Source: Actinomycetota bacterium
GTDB taxonomy: Bacteria; Actinomycetota; Acidimicrobiia; Acidimicrobiales; Ilumatobacteraceae
Length of the DNA: 64,000 nucleotides
Direction: 5' to 3'
NCBI GenBank assembly: GCA_026393535.1
Contig: JAPKZY010000049.1
Span: 1-64,000 of the forward strand
A program made the position numbers and the translations under genes. Under the pieces are notes generated by a model that did not search any database, was not told where the DNA came from, and was given only the letters and a program-made list of their open reading frames with translations. Below are positions 55,266 to 64,000 of this stretch, one piece after another; the stretch's first letter is position 1, and the number at the start of each line of letters is the position of its first letter.

Positions 55266-56299
55266 TTTGTTGTCTTTTCGTGAACGTAGGCCACAATGTC
55301 GGTGAGAACGCTGGGGTCTGTGTCGGGTTGCACCCCGTGGCCGAGGTTGAAGATGTGACCAGCGTGTCCTGCATTGTCTGCAAGCACTGTTTCTGTACCA
55401 GAAAGTGCAATGGCAGAACCTGCTAAAACAAGAGCCGGGTCAAGATTTCCTTGCACAATTGTGTCAGCACCAAGGCGAGTACGCGCATTTCGAATTGTTG
55501 TCCTCCAGTCGAGACCAATGATTGCGTTACCGACTGAGTTCATTGATTCCAATAAGTGATCGCAACCGATTCCGTAGTGAATGCCAGCAACACCAGGATG
55601 TCGTTCAGCCAACTGTGAGAACACTGCAGTTGTATGTGGCTTTACATATGTGTCGTAGTCGGAACGAGATAGTGCACCAGCCCATGAATCAAATAGTTGA
55701 AATGCTTCAGCACCAGCAGAAATCTGTGCAGAGATGAATTCAACAGAATGTTGAGCAAGATGTTCCATGACGTCATGCCATAACACTTCGTCTTCACGCA
55801 TTAACCGTTTTGTGTTCTCATAAGTACGGCTTGGTCGTCCTTCAATGAGGTAACTAGCAACAGTGAACGGTGCTCCTGCAAATGCCAGAAGTGGCACTTT
55901 CAGTTCCTTTACTAATGCGAGCACTGTGTCAGTGACGTACTCAATGTCTTCGTGATGCAGTGGGCGAAGGCGTGCAAGGTCATTACGGGAACGAAGAGGG
56001 GACGGGGCTACTGGCCCAGTTCCGGGTGCAACGTCGATACCGAAACCAACAGCATGAGCTGGTACAACAATGTCGGAATAGAGAACTGCTGCATCAACGT
56101 TGTGACGGCGAACGGGTTGCAATGTGAACTCCGCTGCAAGTTCTGGCTTCTTGATTGCGTCAAGGATGCTTCCTTCACCACGCAACGCTTTGTATTCAGG
56201 AAGGCTGCGTCCTGCTTGGCGCATGAACCAGACAGGGGTGTGGATGGCCTGTTGGCCTCGGGCGGCGGCAAGAAAAGGGTCGTTGGGGAGGCTGGTCAT
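55262..56299 (-). CDS. hemE: Uroporphyrinogen decarboxylase
   Basis: This 345-residue cytoplasmic enzyme removes four carboxyls from uroporphyrinogen III. The N-terminal PVWFMRQAGRSLPEY carries the substrate Arg pair, followed by YSDIVVPAHAVG with the catalytic Asp, FAGAPFTVASYLIEG, and the C-terminal FNLGHGVQPDTDP. It is the first gene of the hem unit that runs through hemH, hemY and lnt. Confidence 0.95.
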   Translation of the reverse strand: MTSLPNDPFLAAARGQQAIHTPVWFMRQAGRSLPEYKALRGEGSILDAIKKPELAAEFTLQPVRRHNVDAAVLYSDIVVPAHAVGFGIDVAPGTGPVAPSPLRSRNDLARLRPLHHEDIEYVTDTVLALVKELKVPLLAFAGAPFTVASYLIEGRPSRTYENTKRLMREDEVLWHDVMEHLAQHSVEFISAQISAGAEAFQLFDSWAGALSRSDYDTYVKPHTTAVFSQLAERHPGVAGIHYGIGCDHLLESMNSVGNAIIGLDWRTTIRNARTRLGADTIVQGNLDPALVLAGSAIALSGTETVLADNAGHAGHIFNLGHGVQPDTDPSVLTDIVAYVHEKTTK

Positions 56300-56335
56300 G
56301 AGGTGGTTGTTCCCTTGCGCGTCATGGGTTTCACG

Positions 56336-57250
56336 CTATCGGTGGTTGCCCCGAGGCATTTGGCGCAGTTGCGCATCGATACGGGCAATTCGGGTGCGGG
56401 CGGGCGGGTGAGCAGTGATAAGACGGTCTTTCCACTGGGAGGACCTTTCGCCTTGGCCTTGTTCCACCACGATGCGCAGTGCATTGAGTAACTGACGACC
56501 AAATCCCATAGCGACGACGGTTTCATCTGCTTTGAATTCTGCGCCCTTACCGACTGCATTGCCAATGTATTGCGACACAGTGATCATGGACAGAAAAAGC
56601 CACGAAATAATCGTGATGAACCCAGTGAGTGTTTTTCCGACAAGGGAACCCAATGATGATTTCGTGATGAACACGTCAGTTGCGGCGTGTGCAACATTCT
56701 GTAACAAGAAACCAATTTTGGCGAGCAGCACAATGGGAATTGTTAGCCACTGTCCAATGGTCAGTGCAATCGTGTGCATCCCTAAGTGGTGACTGAGTTC
56801 ATGAGCGAGAACTCCACTGAGGTTGTCTTGCGACAAGTTCTCTATGGCCCAACTTGACACCACAACAAGGTGACCGCCTGAAGCAAAGGCATTCAAGTCT
56901 TCTGAATCAGCAACAGCGAGAACAAACTTTCCCGGTGGAATGTGATTTGCTTGAGCCACGATGTGCCATGAACGTTGCAATGTGTCGCGCTCTGCTCGCG
57001 TCGGCGTGCGTGCGCCAAGTAAGCGTTGAAGAGCAAGACGTTGAATTGGACGGACAAAGAGCAAGCCACCAAGCAGAAACCACACGATTGCAAAGAGGGC
57101 GAACGGTATGTAATAGAACTGCACGAATGCCCACCAGAATGCAGCGACGGCAATGAGCCAGGCCGGCACAAGTGCGATGACTGGAGCAATGGCAGCCACC
57201 GCGTATCCGTCAATCTTGCGTTGACGTTGGGGTTGATCAGCGCGGACCAT
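56336..57250 (-). CDS. M48-family membrane metalloprotease
   Basis: This 304-residue protein has two N-terminal helices, the zinc motif LAHELSHHLGMH (HExxH) and the third ligand Glu in EFKADETVV, with further hydrophobic segments between them. It resembles HtpX-like proteases in membrane quality control. It lies 36 bp upstream of hemE on the same strand, so it may drive that unit. A GGACT-CCT-AGTCC palindrome touches its start codon. Confidence 0.88.
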   Translation of the reverse strand: MVRADQPQRQRKIDGYAVAAIAPVIALVPAWLIAVAAFWWAFVQFYYIPFALFAIVWFLLGGLLFVRPIQRLALQRLLGARTPTRAERDTLQRSWHIVAQANHIPPGKFVLAVADSEDLNAFASGGHLVVVSSWAIENLSQDNLSGVLAHELSHHLGMHTIALTIGQWLTIPIVLLAKIGFLLQNVAHAATDVFITKSSLGSLVGKTLTGFITIISWLFLSMITVSQYIGNAVGKGAEFKADETVVAMGFGRQLLNALRIVVEQGQGERSSQWKDRLITAHPPARTRIARIDAQLRQMPRGNHR

Positions 57251-57320
57251 GGACTCCTAGTCCACCAGCATCTGCGCCTCGGGTCAAACTCCCCGTCGTA
57301 GCCGTGCCAAAGGTCTCACC

Positions 57321-57326
57321 TACACT
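57321..57326 (+). promoter_or_regulatory. -10 hexamer TACACT, ferredoxin gene
   Basis: TACACT ends 7 nt before the ATG at 57334 and supports that start over the GTG at 57304. The 83-bp gap shared with the M48 gene holds both promoters. Confidence 0.5.
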
Positions 57327-57333
57327 GAACGAG

Positions 57334-57645
57334 ATGACAGGCACACGGATCGAGCGCATTGAGACTCACGAACGAAATCCGAAGTGGAAACTTGCTCCGA
57401 TGCGCATCGAGATGTCCGAATGCATCAACTGTGATGCATGCCTTCGTCATTGCCCCCCTCAACTGGGAGCCATCTTCAATGTCGGTACCGATGTGGTGAT
57501 TATCCCGGAACTCTGCAGCGGGTGCGACAAGTGCCTTCCTGTCTGCCCCGTGAACTGTATTTATTCTTTTCCAGAGTGGGAAGAATCCGAGGTGCCAACC
57601 GAATGGTGGGAACAGCCTGGCTCTGACAATGACCCCTACGATTAG
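57334..57645 (+). CDS. 2[4Fe-4S] ferredoxin
   Basis: The ATG at 57334 gives 103 residues. Two cluster motifs, CINCDACLRHCPP and CSGCDKCLPVCPVNC, fit a two-cluster bacterial ferredoxin with a 30-residue N-terminal extension and acidic tail. A partner enzyme is not evident. It is followed by an esterase gene after 21 bp. Confidence 0.88.
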   Translation: MTGTRIERIETHERNPKWKLAPMRIEMSECINCDACLRHCPPQLGAIFNVGTDVVIIPELCSGCDKCLPVCPVNCIYSFPEWEESEVPTEWWEQPGSDNDPYD

Positions 57646-57666
57646 TTCGAACGAAAGGACGTCACC

Positions 57667-58425
57667 ATGACCGCACCAACAATTCCAGGAGCAGAGGCCT
57701 ACTCTCACATTGGCAATGGCGATGTCGGGGTTCTCGTCCTCCACGGTTTCACTGGCAATCCTGGCTCAATGCGGGCACTTGCTGAGGCATGTGCAACTGC
57801 TGGTTTTCATGTCGAACTTCCACAACTTGCCGGTCACGGCACTGCAATCGAAGACATGATCCCCACTCGATGGGCTGATTGGAGCGGAGATGCCGAGAAG
57901 GCGTATCAGGTTCTTTCGAAGCGCGCGAAAAAAATTGTTGTGATGGGTTTGTCGATGGGTGGCGCTTTGACATTGTGGATGGCCGCTCAACATCCGGAAG
58001 CGTGCGGCATTGTTTGTGTCAACCCAGCGACGCAACCGCAAACATCTGACGTGATCGACATGTTGCAAGGAATGATCGACGCAGGAACCGTGATGGTGGA
58101 AGCAATTGGTTCTGACATTGCAGACCCAAGCGCGCACGAGACTGCGTATCCTGGCACTCCGCTTGCTGCAATGAAGTCATTTTTGTCTGAAGGTCTAGCA
58201 CCGCTTGCGCCACGTTATCCATCAATCAAAATGCCGATGTTGTTGTACACCTCAACGCAAGACCATGTTGTGCAACCAAGCGATAGTGATGCAGTAGCAG
58301 CAACGTATGGCGGCCCTGTAGAGCGCATCATTCTTGAACGCAGTTATCACGTTGCAACGCAGGACTACGACAAAGACATCATCTTCACGGGTGCTGTTGC
58401 ATTCGTACACCGCGTCACCGCATGA
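57667..58425 (+). CDS. Alpha/beta hydrolase, carboxylesterase Est30-like
   Basis: This 252-residue serine hydrolase has the oxyanion segment VLHGFTGNPGSMR, the nucleophile elbow GLSMGGAL (about residue 99), the acid in STQDHVVQP and the catalytic His in ERSYHVATQD. It resembles Est30 and monoacylglycerol lipases. AAAGGA precedes the ATG. It overlaps lgt by 4 nt. Confidence 0.88.
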   Translation: MTAPTIPGAEAYSHIGNGDVGVLVLHGFTGNPGSMRALAEACATAGFHVELPQLAGHGTAIEDMIPTRWADWSGDAEKAYQVLSKRAKKIVVMGLSMGGALTLWMAAQHPEACGIVCVNPATQPQTSDVIDMLQGMIDAGTVMVEAIGSDIADPSAHETAYPGTPLAAMKSFLSEGLAPLAPRYPSIKMPMLLYTSTQDHVVQPSDSDAVAATYGGPVERIILERSYHVATQDYDKDIIFTGAVAFVHRVTA

Positions 58426-59264
58426 CAATTGAATTCCTTCTTGGAGTAATTCCGAGTCCATCATCCGGTTCGATTCATCTTGGGCCATTGCGCCTCAATG
58501 CGTATGGGTTGATGATTGCACTTGGCGTCATTGTTGCTGTACGTATTGCTGGGCGTCGCGCAGAAAACAAGGGCGTCGGCACAACGGAAGATATTTCTTC
58601 CATTGCAATGTGGGCCGTTCCTGCTGGAGTTATTGGCGGTCGGGCGTATCACGTACTGACCGATTATCAGCGATTCCAAGGCCAGTGGTTTGATGCCATA
58701 AAGATTTGGCAAGGCGGCCTGGGTATATGGGGTGGCGTCACGGTTGGCGTTGCCGTTGGTTGGTGGTGTGCTCGTCGTCGTGGACTTGATGCGTGGTGGA
58801 TTATTTCATGCGCTGCACCTGCCATTGCAATTGCGCAGGCAATTGGTCGGTGGGGCAATTGGTTTAACCAAGAACTATTTGGTCGGCCGACAACCCTTCC
58901 GTGGGCATTGAAGGTGTCTGGAGATATCGCAGTGAAAGCTGGGTACACCGCGGGTACAACATTCCACCCGACCTTTCTCTATGAGTCGGTGGGGTGCATC
59001 GTGCTGGCGTGGCTCCTTATTCGTCTTGAGGGTCGCATCGCCCCGGCCCGTGGCCGATTGTTTGCGTGGTATGTGGCCGGATACACCGTTCTGCGGTTCG
59101 GAACAGAGAGCCTTCGTATTGATGCCAGCCACAATGTTGGCGGCATGCGATTGAACCAGTGGGTGGCTATCTCAGTATTCGCAGTGGCGGTCCTGTTTTT
59201 GGCTGTTGATCGTCTGCGTTCTCGGAAGACTCCTGAAGCGTCTACGGTCTTAGACCATGAGTGA
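58422..59264 (+). CDS. lgt: Prolipoprotein diacylglyceryl transferase
   Basis: This 280-residue polytopic membrane protein transfers diacylglycerol to the lipobox Cys. It has LNAYGLMIALGVIVAVRIAG, the GRWGNWFNQELFG signature and FLYESVGCIVL. The GGLGIWGG segment replaces the GGMSFHGG of E. coli, as is usual in actinobacteria. It starts the lipoprotein path that lnt (about 6 kb away) would finish. Its end overlaps the next gene by 8 nt. Confidence 0.94.
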   Translation: MTIEFLLGVIPSPSSGSIHLGPLRLNAYGLMIALGVIVAVRIAGRRAENKGVGTTEDISSIAMWAVPAGVIGGRAYHVLTDYQRFQGQWFDAIKIWQGGLGIWGGVTVGVAVGWWCARRRGLDAWWIISCAAPAIAIAQAIGRWGNWFNQELFGRPTTLPWALKVSGDIAVKAGYTAGTTFHPTFLYESVGCIVLAWLLIRLEGRIAPARGRLFAWYVAGYTVLRFGTESLRIDASHNVGGMRLNQWVAISVFAVAVLFLAVDRLRSRKTPEASTVLDHE

Positions 59265-60060
59265 ATGTCTATATGAAGTCCTAGAGCCCGGAATCGGTCT
59301 CATCACGTTTAACCGTCCTGATCGCTTGAATGCGTGGACGGGTCGCATGGGTAATGAATATTTTGCTGCCCTCGATGCTGCAAATGCAGATCCGAAGGTG
59401 CGGGTCATTGTTGTTACCGGTGCAGGCAAGGGTTACTGCGCTGGCGCAGACATGGGAACACTGCAAGCCATTCCATCAGGTGACACTGCGAAGAACGATG
59501 ACGGCCCAAGCATTGTTGAAGGTCGCATGCAAGACGAGATCACTCGGTTACCTAAACCAGTCATCGCTGCAGTTAATGGTGCCGCCGCTGGTCTTGGCAT
59601 GGTGCAAGCACTGATGTGCGATATGCGTTTCTGTGCTGACACCGCAAAGTTCACTGTTGCGTTTTCAAAGCGCGGACTGATTGGTGAGTACGGCATCTCA
59701 TGGGTGTTGCCACGCTTGGTTGGTCAGGCAACAGCACTTGACCTCATGATGTCAAGCCGCATTGTCATGGCGCAAGAAGCTCTCGAAATGGGAATGGTGA
59801 ACAAAGTTGTTCCTGCAGACCAACTCATGAAAGTTGTTCTTGAATACGCATCAGATCTTGCGATGAACGTGTCGCCGTCGTCGATGGCGGTCATGAAGCG
59901 CCAGGTCTATTCCGACTACGGCAAAGACGTGGCAACCGCAAGTAAGGACGCTCTTGTTTTGATGCAGAAGTCGTTCACTCGGTCGGACTTTAAAGAGGGC
60001 GTTCAGAGCTTTCTTCAGAAGCGCCAGGCTGAATTTCCGCCTGTTCACCCGAACGCCTAA
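59257..60060 (+). CDS. Enoyl-CoA hydratase/isomerase family protein
   Basis: This 267-residue crotonase-fold enzyme has the oxyanion loop GAGKGYCAGADMG, AAVNGAAAGLGMVQALMCD, and the GEYGISWVLPRLVG segment, where catalytic acids are expected. The chain length and reaction are not predictable. A TACGGT hexamer within lgt ends 8 nt before the ATG. Confidence 0.88.
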   Translation: MSECLYEVLEPGIGLITFNRPDRLNAWTGRMGNEYFAALDAANADPKVRVIVVTGAGKGYCAGADMGTLQAIPSGDTAKNDDGPSIVEGRMQDEITRLPKPVIAAVNGAAAGLGMVQALMCDMRFCADTAKFTVAFSKRGLIGEYGISWVLPRLVGQATALDLMMSSRIVMAQEALEMGMVNKVVPADQLMKVVLEYASDLAMNVSPSSMAVMKRQVYSDYGKDVATASKDALVLMQKSFTRSDFKEGVQSFLQKRQAEFPPVHPNA

Positions 60061-60107
60061 GTTTCGTTTTCGCCTTTCCGTATCAGAGGCTCGTAGGCTG
60101 AGAAGCC

Positions 60108-60419
60108 GTGAGCCCATCTGGTACCCCCATATCCGCAGCTGATGTAGCCAAAGTCGCTCGTCTTGCACGCCTCGACATTGACGAGGCCAGTGTCGTGCAC
60201 TTCACCGAGCAACTCGCAAAAGTCATGGGTCATTTCAGTGACATCGATGCGCTTGATTTGTCTGACGTTGGTCCAATGACTCAACCGTTCCCACTTGTCA
60301 ATGTGTTGCGTGAAGATGTCGAGCAGCCCTGTCTCGACACTGACGAAGTATTAGATGCAGCGCCATCTTCTGACCAACGACGTTTTCGTGTTCCACCAAT
60401 CATCGGATTGGACGATTAG
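60108..60419 (+). CDS. gatC: Glutamyl-tRNA(Gln) amidotransferase subunit C
   Basis: The GTG start, 8 nt after a TAGGCT hexamer, gives 103 residues with [28 protein letters not shown] and [10 protein letters not shown], all typical of GatC. It steadies GatA and GatB. It leads gatCAB. Confidence 0.93.
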   Translation: MSPSGTPISAADVAKVARLARLDIDEASVVHFTEQLAKVMGHFSDIDALDLSDVGPMTQPFPLVNVLREDVEQPCLDTDEVLDAAPSSDQRRFRVPPIIGLDD

Positions 60420-60421
60420 TC

Positions 60422-61861
60422 ATGGCCACTATTCCAACAACTGCATCGGGCATTGCTGCAGCAATCGCATCAAAACAAATCACTGCTCGCGAAGTAATTG
60501 ATTCGTATCTTGCACAAATCACTGCTCGCGAATCAGACATTCATGCTTTCAATCTCGTAACAGCAGATGCAGCTCGTGCTCACGCAGATGCAATTGATGC
60601 TGACATTGCAGCAGGTCGACCAATTGGCCCACTCGCCGGTGTACCTATTGCTTACAAAGACAACATGTGTACTCATGGCATTGAGACAACATGTTCCTCC
60701 AAGATTCTTGAAGGTTGGAAGCCTCCGTACGATGCCACTGTCGTGTCTCGCTTACGCGATGCCGGTGCCATCATGGTCGGCAAAACAAACCTTGATGAAT
60801 TTGCAATGGGTTCCAGTACTGAAAACTCAGCGTTTGGTCCTACTCGTAACCCACTAGATACGTCACGTGTTCCTGGTGGTTCAAGTGGCGGTAGCGCAGC
60901 AGCAGTTGCTGCTGGTTTTGCTCCTGTCAGTCTTGGCAGTGACACGGGTGGCAGTATTCGCCAACCCGCAGCATTGTGTGGCGTTGTTGGCGTGAAGCCC
61001 ACGTACGGATTAGTCAGTCGTTACGGCTTGTGCGCATATGCGAGCTCACTCGACCAGATTGGTCCATTCGCCACAACAGTCGCAGACGCTGCATTGATTA
61101 CCGAAGCAATTGCTGGTCATGATGCAATGGATTCAACATCTATTCCACAACCAGCACCTGCACTTGTTGCATCTGTGTCACAGGGTGTTGCAGGTATGCG
61201 CATTGGTCGCGTTACAGATCTTCCTGCCGGTGCAGAACCAGAAGTCATTGCGCGACTCACTGAAGCGTTTGCAGCACTTGAGGCTGCCGGTGCCACCATC
61301 GTCGACATCACGTTGCCAAGTTTGTCGTACGCGCTCACGGCGTATTACCTCATTGCCCCAGCAGAGGCCAGTAGTAACTTGGCTCGCTACGACGGCGTGC
61401 GGTACGGACTACGTGTCAACGCTGTTGATACCAATTCAATGTATGGCGCTACTCGTGCTGCCGGTTTTGGTGACGAGGTAAAGCGACGCATCATGCTTGG
61501 CACGTATGCATTGTCTGCCGGTTATTACGATGCGTATTACGGCAAGGCTCTGAAAGTGCGTCGTCTGATTGCAGAAGATTTTGAACGTGCGTATGCACAA
61601 GTAGATGTAATTCTCACGCCCACTTCTCCCGTAGTTGCGTTTCCATTCGGTGACAAAGTTGATGACCCAATGGCTATGTACTTGTGCGACATCTACACAA
61701 TCCCTACCAACCTTGCCGGGCACCCCGCCATGAGTGTGCCGTTTGGTACTGGTGCACATGGCATGCCAGTTGGAATTCAAGTTCTTGCACCCGCGCTTGG
61801 TGAAGCACCAATGTTCCGCGTTGGTGGCGCCCTTGAAAATGCTGCAGGAGGAGTGAAATGA
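60422..61861 (+). CDS. gatA: Glutamyl-tRNA(Gln) amidotransferase subunit A
   Basis: This 479-residue amidase-signature enzyme releases ammonia from glutamine. The catalytic Lys is in PIAYKDNM, and the Ser-Ser pair in [14 protein letters not shown] and [15 protein letters not shown]. It lies 2 bp after gatC and overlaps gatB by 4 nt. Confidence 0.96.
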   Translation: MATIPTTASGIAAAIASKQITAREVIDSYLAQITARESDIHAFNLVTADAARAHADAIDADIAAGRPIGPLAGVPIAYKDNMCTHGIETTCSSKILEGWKPPYDATVVSRLRDAGAIMVGKTNLDEFAMGSSTENSAFGPTRNPLDTSRVPGGSSGGSAAAVAAGFAPVSLGSDTGGSIRQPAALCGVVGVKPTYGLVSRYGLCAYASSLDQIGPFATTVADAALITEAIAGHDAMDSTSIPQPAPALVASVSQGVAGMRIGRVTDLPAGAEPEVIARLTEAFAALEAAGATIVDITLPSLSYALTAYYLIAPAEASSNLARYDGVRYGLRVNAVDTNSMYGATRAAGFGDEVKRRIMLGTYALSAGYYDAYYGKALKVRRLIAEDFERAYAQVDVILTPTSPVVAFPFGDKVDDPMAMYLCDIYTIPTNLAGHPAMSVPFGTGAHGMPVGIQVLAPALGEAPMFRVGGALENAAGGVK

Positions 61862-63327
61862 CACAAGATCCACTCAGTTCCATCATCGCAACAGACGAGC
61901 AAATGCTTGAGGGTGGTTGGGAACTCATCGTTGGCCTTGAAGTCCACGTTGAACTTGCAACTAAAACAAAGTTGTTTAGTGGTTCACCAAACCGTTTCGG
62001 CGACGAACCAAATACCAATATCGACCCTGTCACGCTTGGCTTGCCTGGTGCATTACCTGTGCTGAACAAACAAGCAGTCGAACTTGCTATGCGTATTGGC
62101 ATTGCATTGAATTGCCGTATTCAGCCCTGCATTTTTCACCGTAAGAATTATTTCTATCCAGACATGCCAAAGGCGTACCAAATCAGCCAGTACGACATTC
62201 CGTTGAATATCGACGGGTTTCTTGTGTTGCCAAGCGGAACTCGCGTTGGTGTTGAACGTGCTCACCTTGAAGAAGACACCGGTAAGAGCACACATGTTGG
62301 TGGCGCCACCGGGCGAATTCACGGAAGTGATTACTCACTGATTGACTTCAACCGCGCTGGTGTGCCTTTAGTTGAAATCGTGTCACGTCCTGACATTCGC
62401 ACCAGTGAACATGCCAAGGAATATGTCGCTGAATTGCGCGCGATTCTTGAAGTCATTGGCGCATCAGACGCCAAGATGGAAGAGGGCTCAATGCGAGTCG
62501 ATGCAAACGTGTCAGTGCATAAGCCCGGCACCTTGTTCGGAACTCGCTGTGAAATCAAAAACGTGAACTCCATTCGTGCTCTTGGGCGCGCAATTGATTA
62601 CGAGGCTCGTCGCCAAATAGATGTTCTTGATTCGGGTGGCACTATTCGCCAAGAAACTCGACACTGGGATGACGCAGAAGGCCGCACACATACATTGCGT
62701 GTGAAAGAAGATGCAGACGATTACAGATACTTCCCAGAACCAGACCTCGTGCCACTGGCGCCGTCTGCTGAATGGGTCCAAGCTGTTCGCGACAATTTGC
62801 CGATGCTTCCCGCCGCACGTCGCACTGCATTGTCTGCGCTAACTGGGTATGACACTCAGTCAGAAGCGGTCATTGTTGTTGTTGAACGTGGCCAACATGA
62901 TTACGTGCAGGCTGTTGTTGATGCCGGTGGTGACGCAGTGCGAGCACTGATTTATGTGCAACAAGGTTTTGCAGATGCTGGTCCAGTTCCTGCTGTGCCT
63001 GCTGCTGACCTTGCCACACTCACCGTGCTCGAGCGCGATGCAAAACTGTCTGCAACGCAAGCCAAAACAGTTCTCGCTGAATTGGTGGAACATGGCGGCG
63101 GCGACGCTGCAGCAATTGCTGCTGCAAAGGGCTTCGAAGCCATGGATACGTCCGCAGTCGAAGCCATGGTTGATGAGGCCATTGCTGCTGATCCTGGTGC
63201 ATGGGCCAAGTACATTGCAGGCGATGAAAAAGCATCAGGTGCCATCGTGGGTCGCGTGATGAAAGCCTCACAAGGCAAGGCAGACGGCAAAATCGTCACT
63301 GCCATCATGCAGTCTCGTCGCGGCTAA
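61858..63327 (+). CDS. gatB: Glutamyl-tRNA(Gln) amidotransferase subunit B
   Basis: This 489-residue subunit activates the misacylated tRNA. It has [56 protein letters not shown] and the C-terminal tail domain with [17 protein letters not shown] is within the end of gatA. It completes the operon and converges with the next gene with 4 bp between. Confidence 0.96.
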   Translation: MTQDPLSSIIATDEQMLEGGWELIVGLEVHVELATKTKLFSGSPNRFGDEPNTNIDPVTLGLPGALPVLNKQAVELAMRIGIALNCRIQPCIFHRKNYFYPDMPKAYQISQYDIPLNIDGFLVLPSGTRVGVERAHLEEDTGKSTHVGGATGRIHGSDYSLIDFNRAGVPLVEIVSRPDIRTSEHAKEYVAELRAILEVIGASDAKMEEGSMRVDANVSVHKPGTLFGTRCEIKNVNSIRALGRAIDYEARRQIDVLDSGGTIRQETRHWDDAEGRTHTLRVKEDADDYRYFPEPDLVPLAPSAEWVQAVRDNLPMLPAARRTALSALTGYDTQSEAVIVVVERGQHDYVQAVVDAGGDAVRALIYVQQGFADAGPVPAVPAADLATLTVLERDAKLSATQAKTVLAELVEHGGGDAAAIAAAKGFEAMDTSAVEAMVDEAIAADPGAWAKYIAGDEKASGAIVGRVMKASQGKADGKIVTAIMQSRRG

Positions 63328-63331
63328 GTAT

Positions 63332-64000
63332 TTACGCAGTCACCACGTAGCGCCACAAGATGGTGTTATCAATCTCGAGATCTGACGTCCAAATAAGTTG
63401 CGCATTTGATAACCAAGAGATGTTGTTGTAGCCATCCTTCACGCCCACTTGTTCTTTCGAATAGGTGTTGGCAGTAGGCCACGATGAATCATTGAATGAA
63501 GTTTGTGTCCACCCCGATGGTTCTGTAGCAATTCGTGACGTGCAATCGACTTCTGGCTTTGTTGACTTTTCGCACGATGTATTGAGTGGAGCTTGGTGAA
63601 TTACTAATCCACGCCAAGAACTATTGGTAAGTGCCACAACTTTTCCGGTGGCGTTGTCAGTGAACTGAGCGACGAATCCTCCGTCACCCATTTGTTGGCG
63701 GTCTGTTCCGATGTATTCAAGACCTGTGTCATTTTGTTTGAAATCCTTTGTCACCATTGCGATTGTGAAGGGGTACGAAGCAGTGAAGGTGATTCTCTCT
63801 GAATTGAATGACTTCTCAGTTGTTATCGAAACAGAATCCTCACCAACTAATTTGCCATTGATATACAAAGAGAACCAGTTATCAGCCCAGACTTCGGCCG
63901 TAAACGAAGTCAATTTCGCCGTCATGGAAGTTGTGGATGGTGTCACTGTGTTCGATGAATCGTCGGGCATTACTGCCGCAACACTGGTACTGGTAGATGA
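63332..64000 (-). CDS. Exported jelly-roll surface protein, N-terminus outside window
   Basis: The frame is open to the window end, so an in-frame ATG at 63970 is unlikely to be the start; 222 residues are visible. A Ser/Thr-rich segment leads to a galactose-binding-like domain with DNWFSLYINGKLVGEDSV, ADNWF/LIWTSDLEIDN and ILWRYVV, plus two Cys (TSCEKST, VDCTSR) that may pair. Similar domains occur in secreted proteins of aquatic bacteria. Function is not known. Confidence 0.7.
   Translation of the reverse strand, partial: SSTSTSVAAVMPDDSSNTVTPSTTSMTAKLTSFTAEVWADNWFSLYINGKLVGEDSVSITTEKSFNSERITFTASYPFTIAMVTKDFKQNDTGLEYIGTDRQQMGDGGFVAQFTDNATGKVVALTNSSWRGLVIHQAPLNTSCEKSTKPEVDCTSRIATEPSGWTQTSFNDSSWPTANTYSKEQVGVKDGYNNISWLSNAQLIWTSDLEIDNTILWRYVVTA

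Overview
The window reads as a chromosomal segment of an Actinomycetota bacterium with moderate GC (roughly half), most likely of the class Acidimicrobiia. The lineage is an inference from gene content: two WhiB regulators, a PhoU/SenX3/RegX3-type phosphate switch, an SCP2-like protein, a P450 with an atypical ferredoxin, a single-subunit cytochrome b succinate dehydrogenase, HemE/HemH/HemY heme genes, the MoxR/VWA pair, a TIGR03624-type zincin, and MreB in an otherwise actinobacterial setting. No rRNA, tRNA, insertion sequence, prophage or CRISPR array was seen. The segment is densely coded core genome: 67 CDS, almost all gaps under 200 bp, many 1-8 nt overlaps.

Layout. 1-3.5 kb: the 3' part of a cell-surface FN3 protein, a two-gene membrane module of unknown role, and an epoxide-hydrolase-like enzyme. 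3.5-13.8 kb: guaA, an NlpC/P60 wall hydrolase, a phosphotransferase/dienelactone hydrolase pair, an SDR/YaaA pair, ferredoxin plus P450, PcrA/UvrD helicase and a flavodoxin-like protein. 14.3-23.4 kb: B12-binding protein, sucCD, purH, metF, an OafA/SGNH acyltransferase, then mdh followed by overlapping genes for a 2OG-Fe(II) oxygenase and a formaldehyde-activating-enzyme (Fae) homologue. 23.4-30.6 kb: SCP2, DedA, a K+-independent H+-pyrophosphatase and sdhCAB. 30.6-36.9 kb: a MoxR-like AAA+ ATPase and VWA protein separated by a divergent class III cyclase, whiB, glutamate formimidoyltransferase, tatA and a second whiB. 37-43.1 kb: ppk, phoU, sensor kinase, response regulator (with a PHO-box-like repeat in front of phoU) and an MFS protein. 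43-51.5 kb: zincin-like protein, a membrane-anchored degenerate trypsin-like protein, moaE, mreB, tesB and a glycan-type cluster (two methyltransferases, an alpha/alpha-barrel protein, a GT4 glycosyltransferase). 51.5-57.3 kb: lnt, hemY, hemH, hemE and an M48 protease. 57.3-64 kb: ferredoxin, esterase, lgt, enoyl-CoA hydratase, gatCAB and a surface protein cut by the window end.

How it works together. The genes support an aerobic heterotroph: TCA steps (sucCD, sdhCAB, mdh) linked to propionyl/methylmalonyl-CoA metabolism, heme synthesis by the branch usual in Gram-positives, pyrophosphate and polyphosphate energy/phosphate storage under two-component control, lipoprotein maturation (lgt, lnt) and amidated-tRNA synthesis.

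The most notable observations are: (i) widespread leaderless-type promoters, TANNNT placed exactly 6-7 nt before the start codon at fourteen starts, including a divergent pair whose -10 boxes overlap by two bases; (ii) a translationally coupled 2OG-Fe(II) oxygenase and Fae homologue, suggesting oxidative demethylation with built-in formaldehyde capture; (iii) an Lnt homologue whose catalytic Cys position reads Ser; (iv) a PHO-box-like 11-nt repeat before phoU; and (v) a small MotB/ZorB-like membrane pair next to a surface protein.
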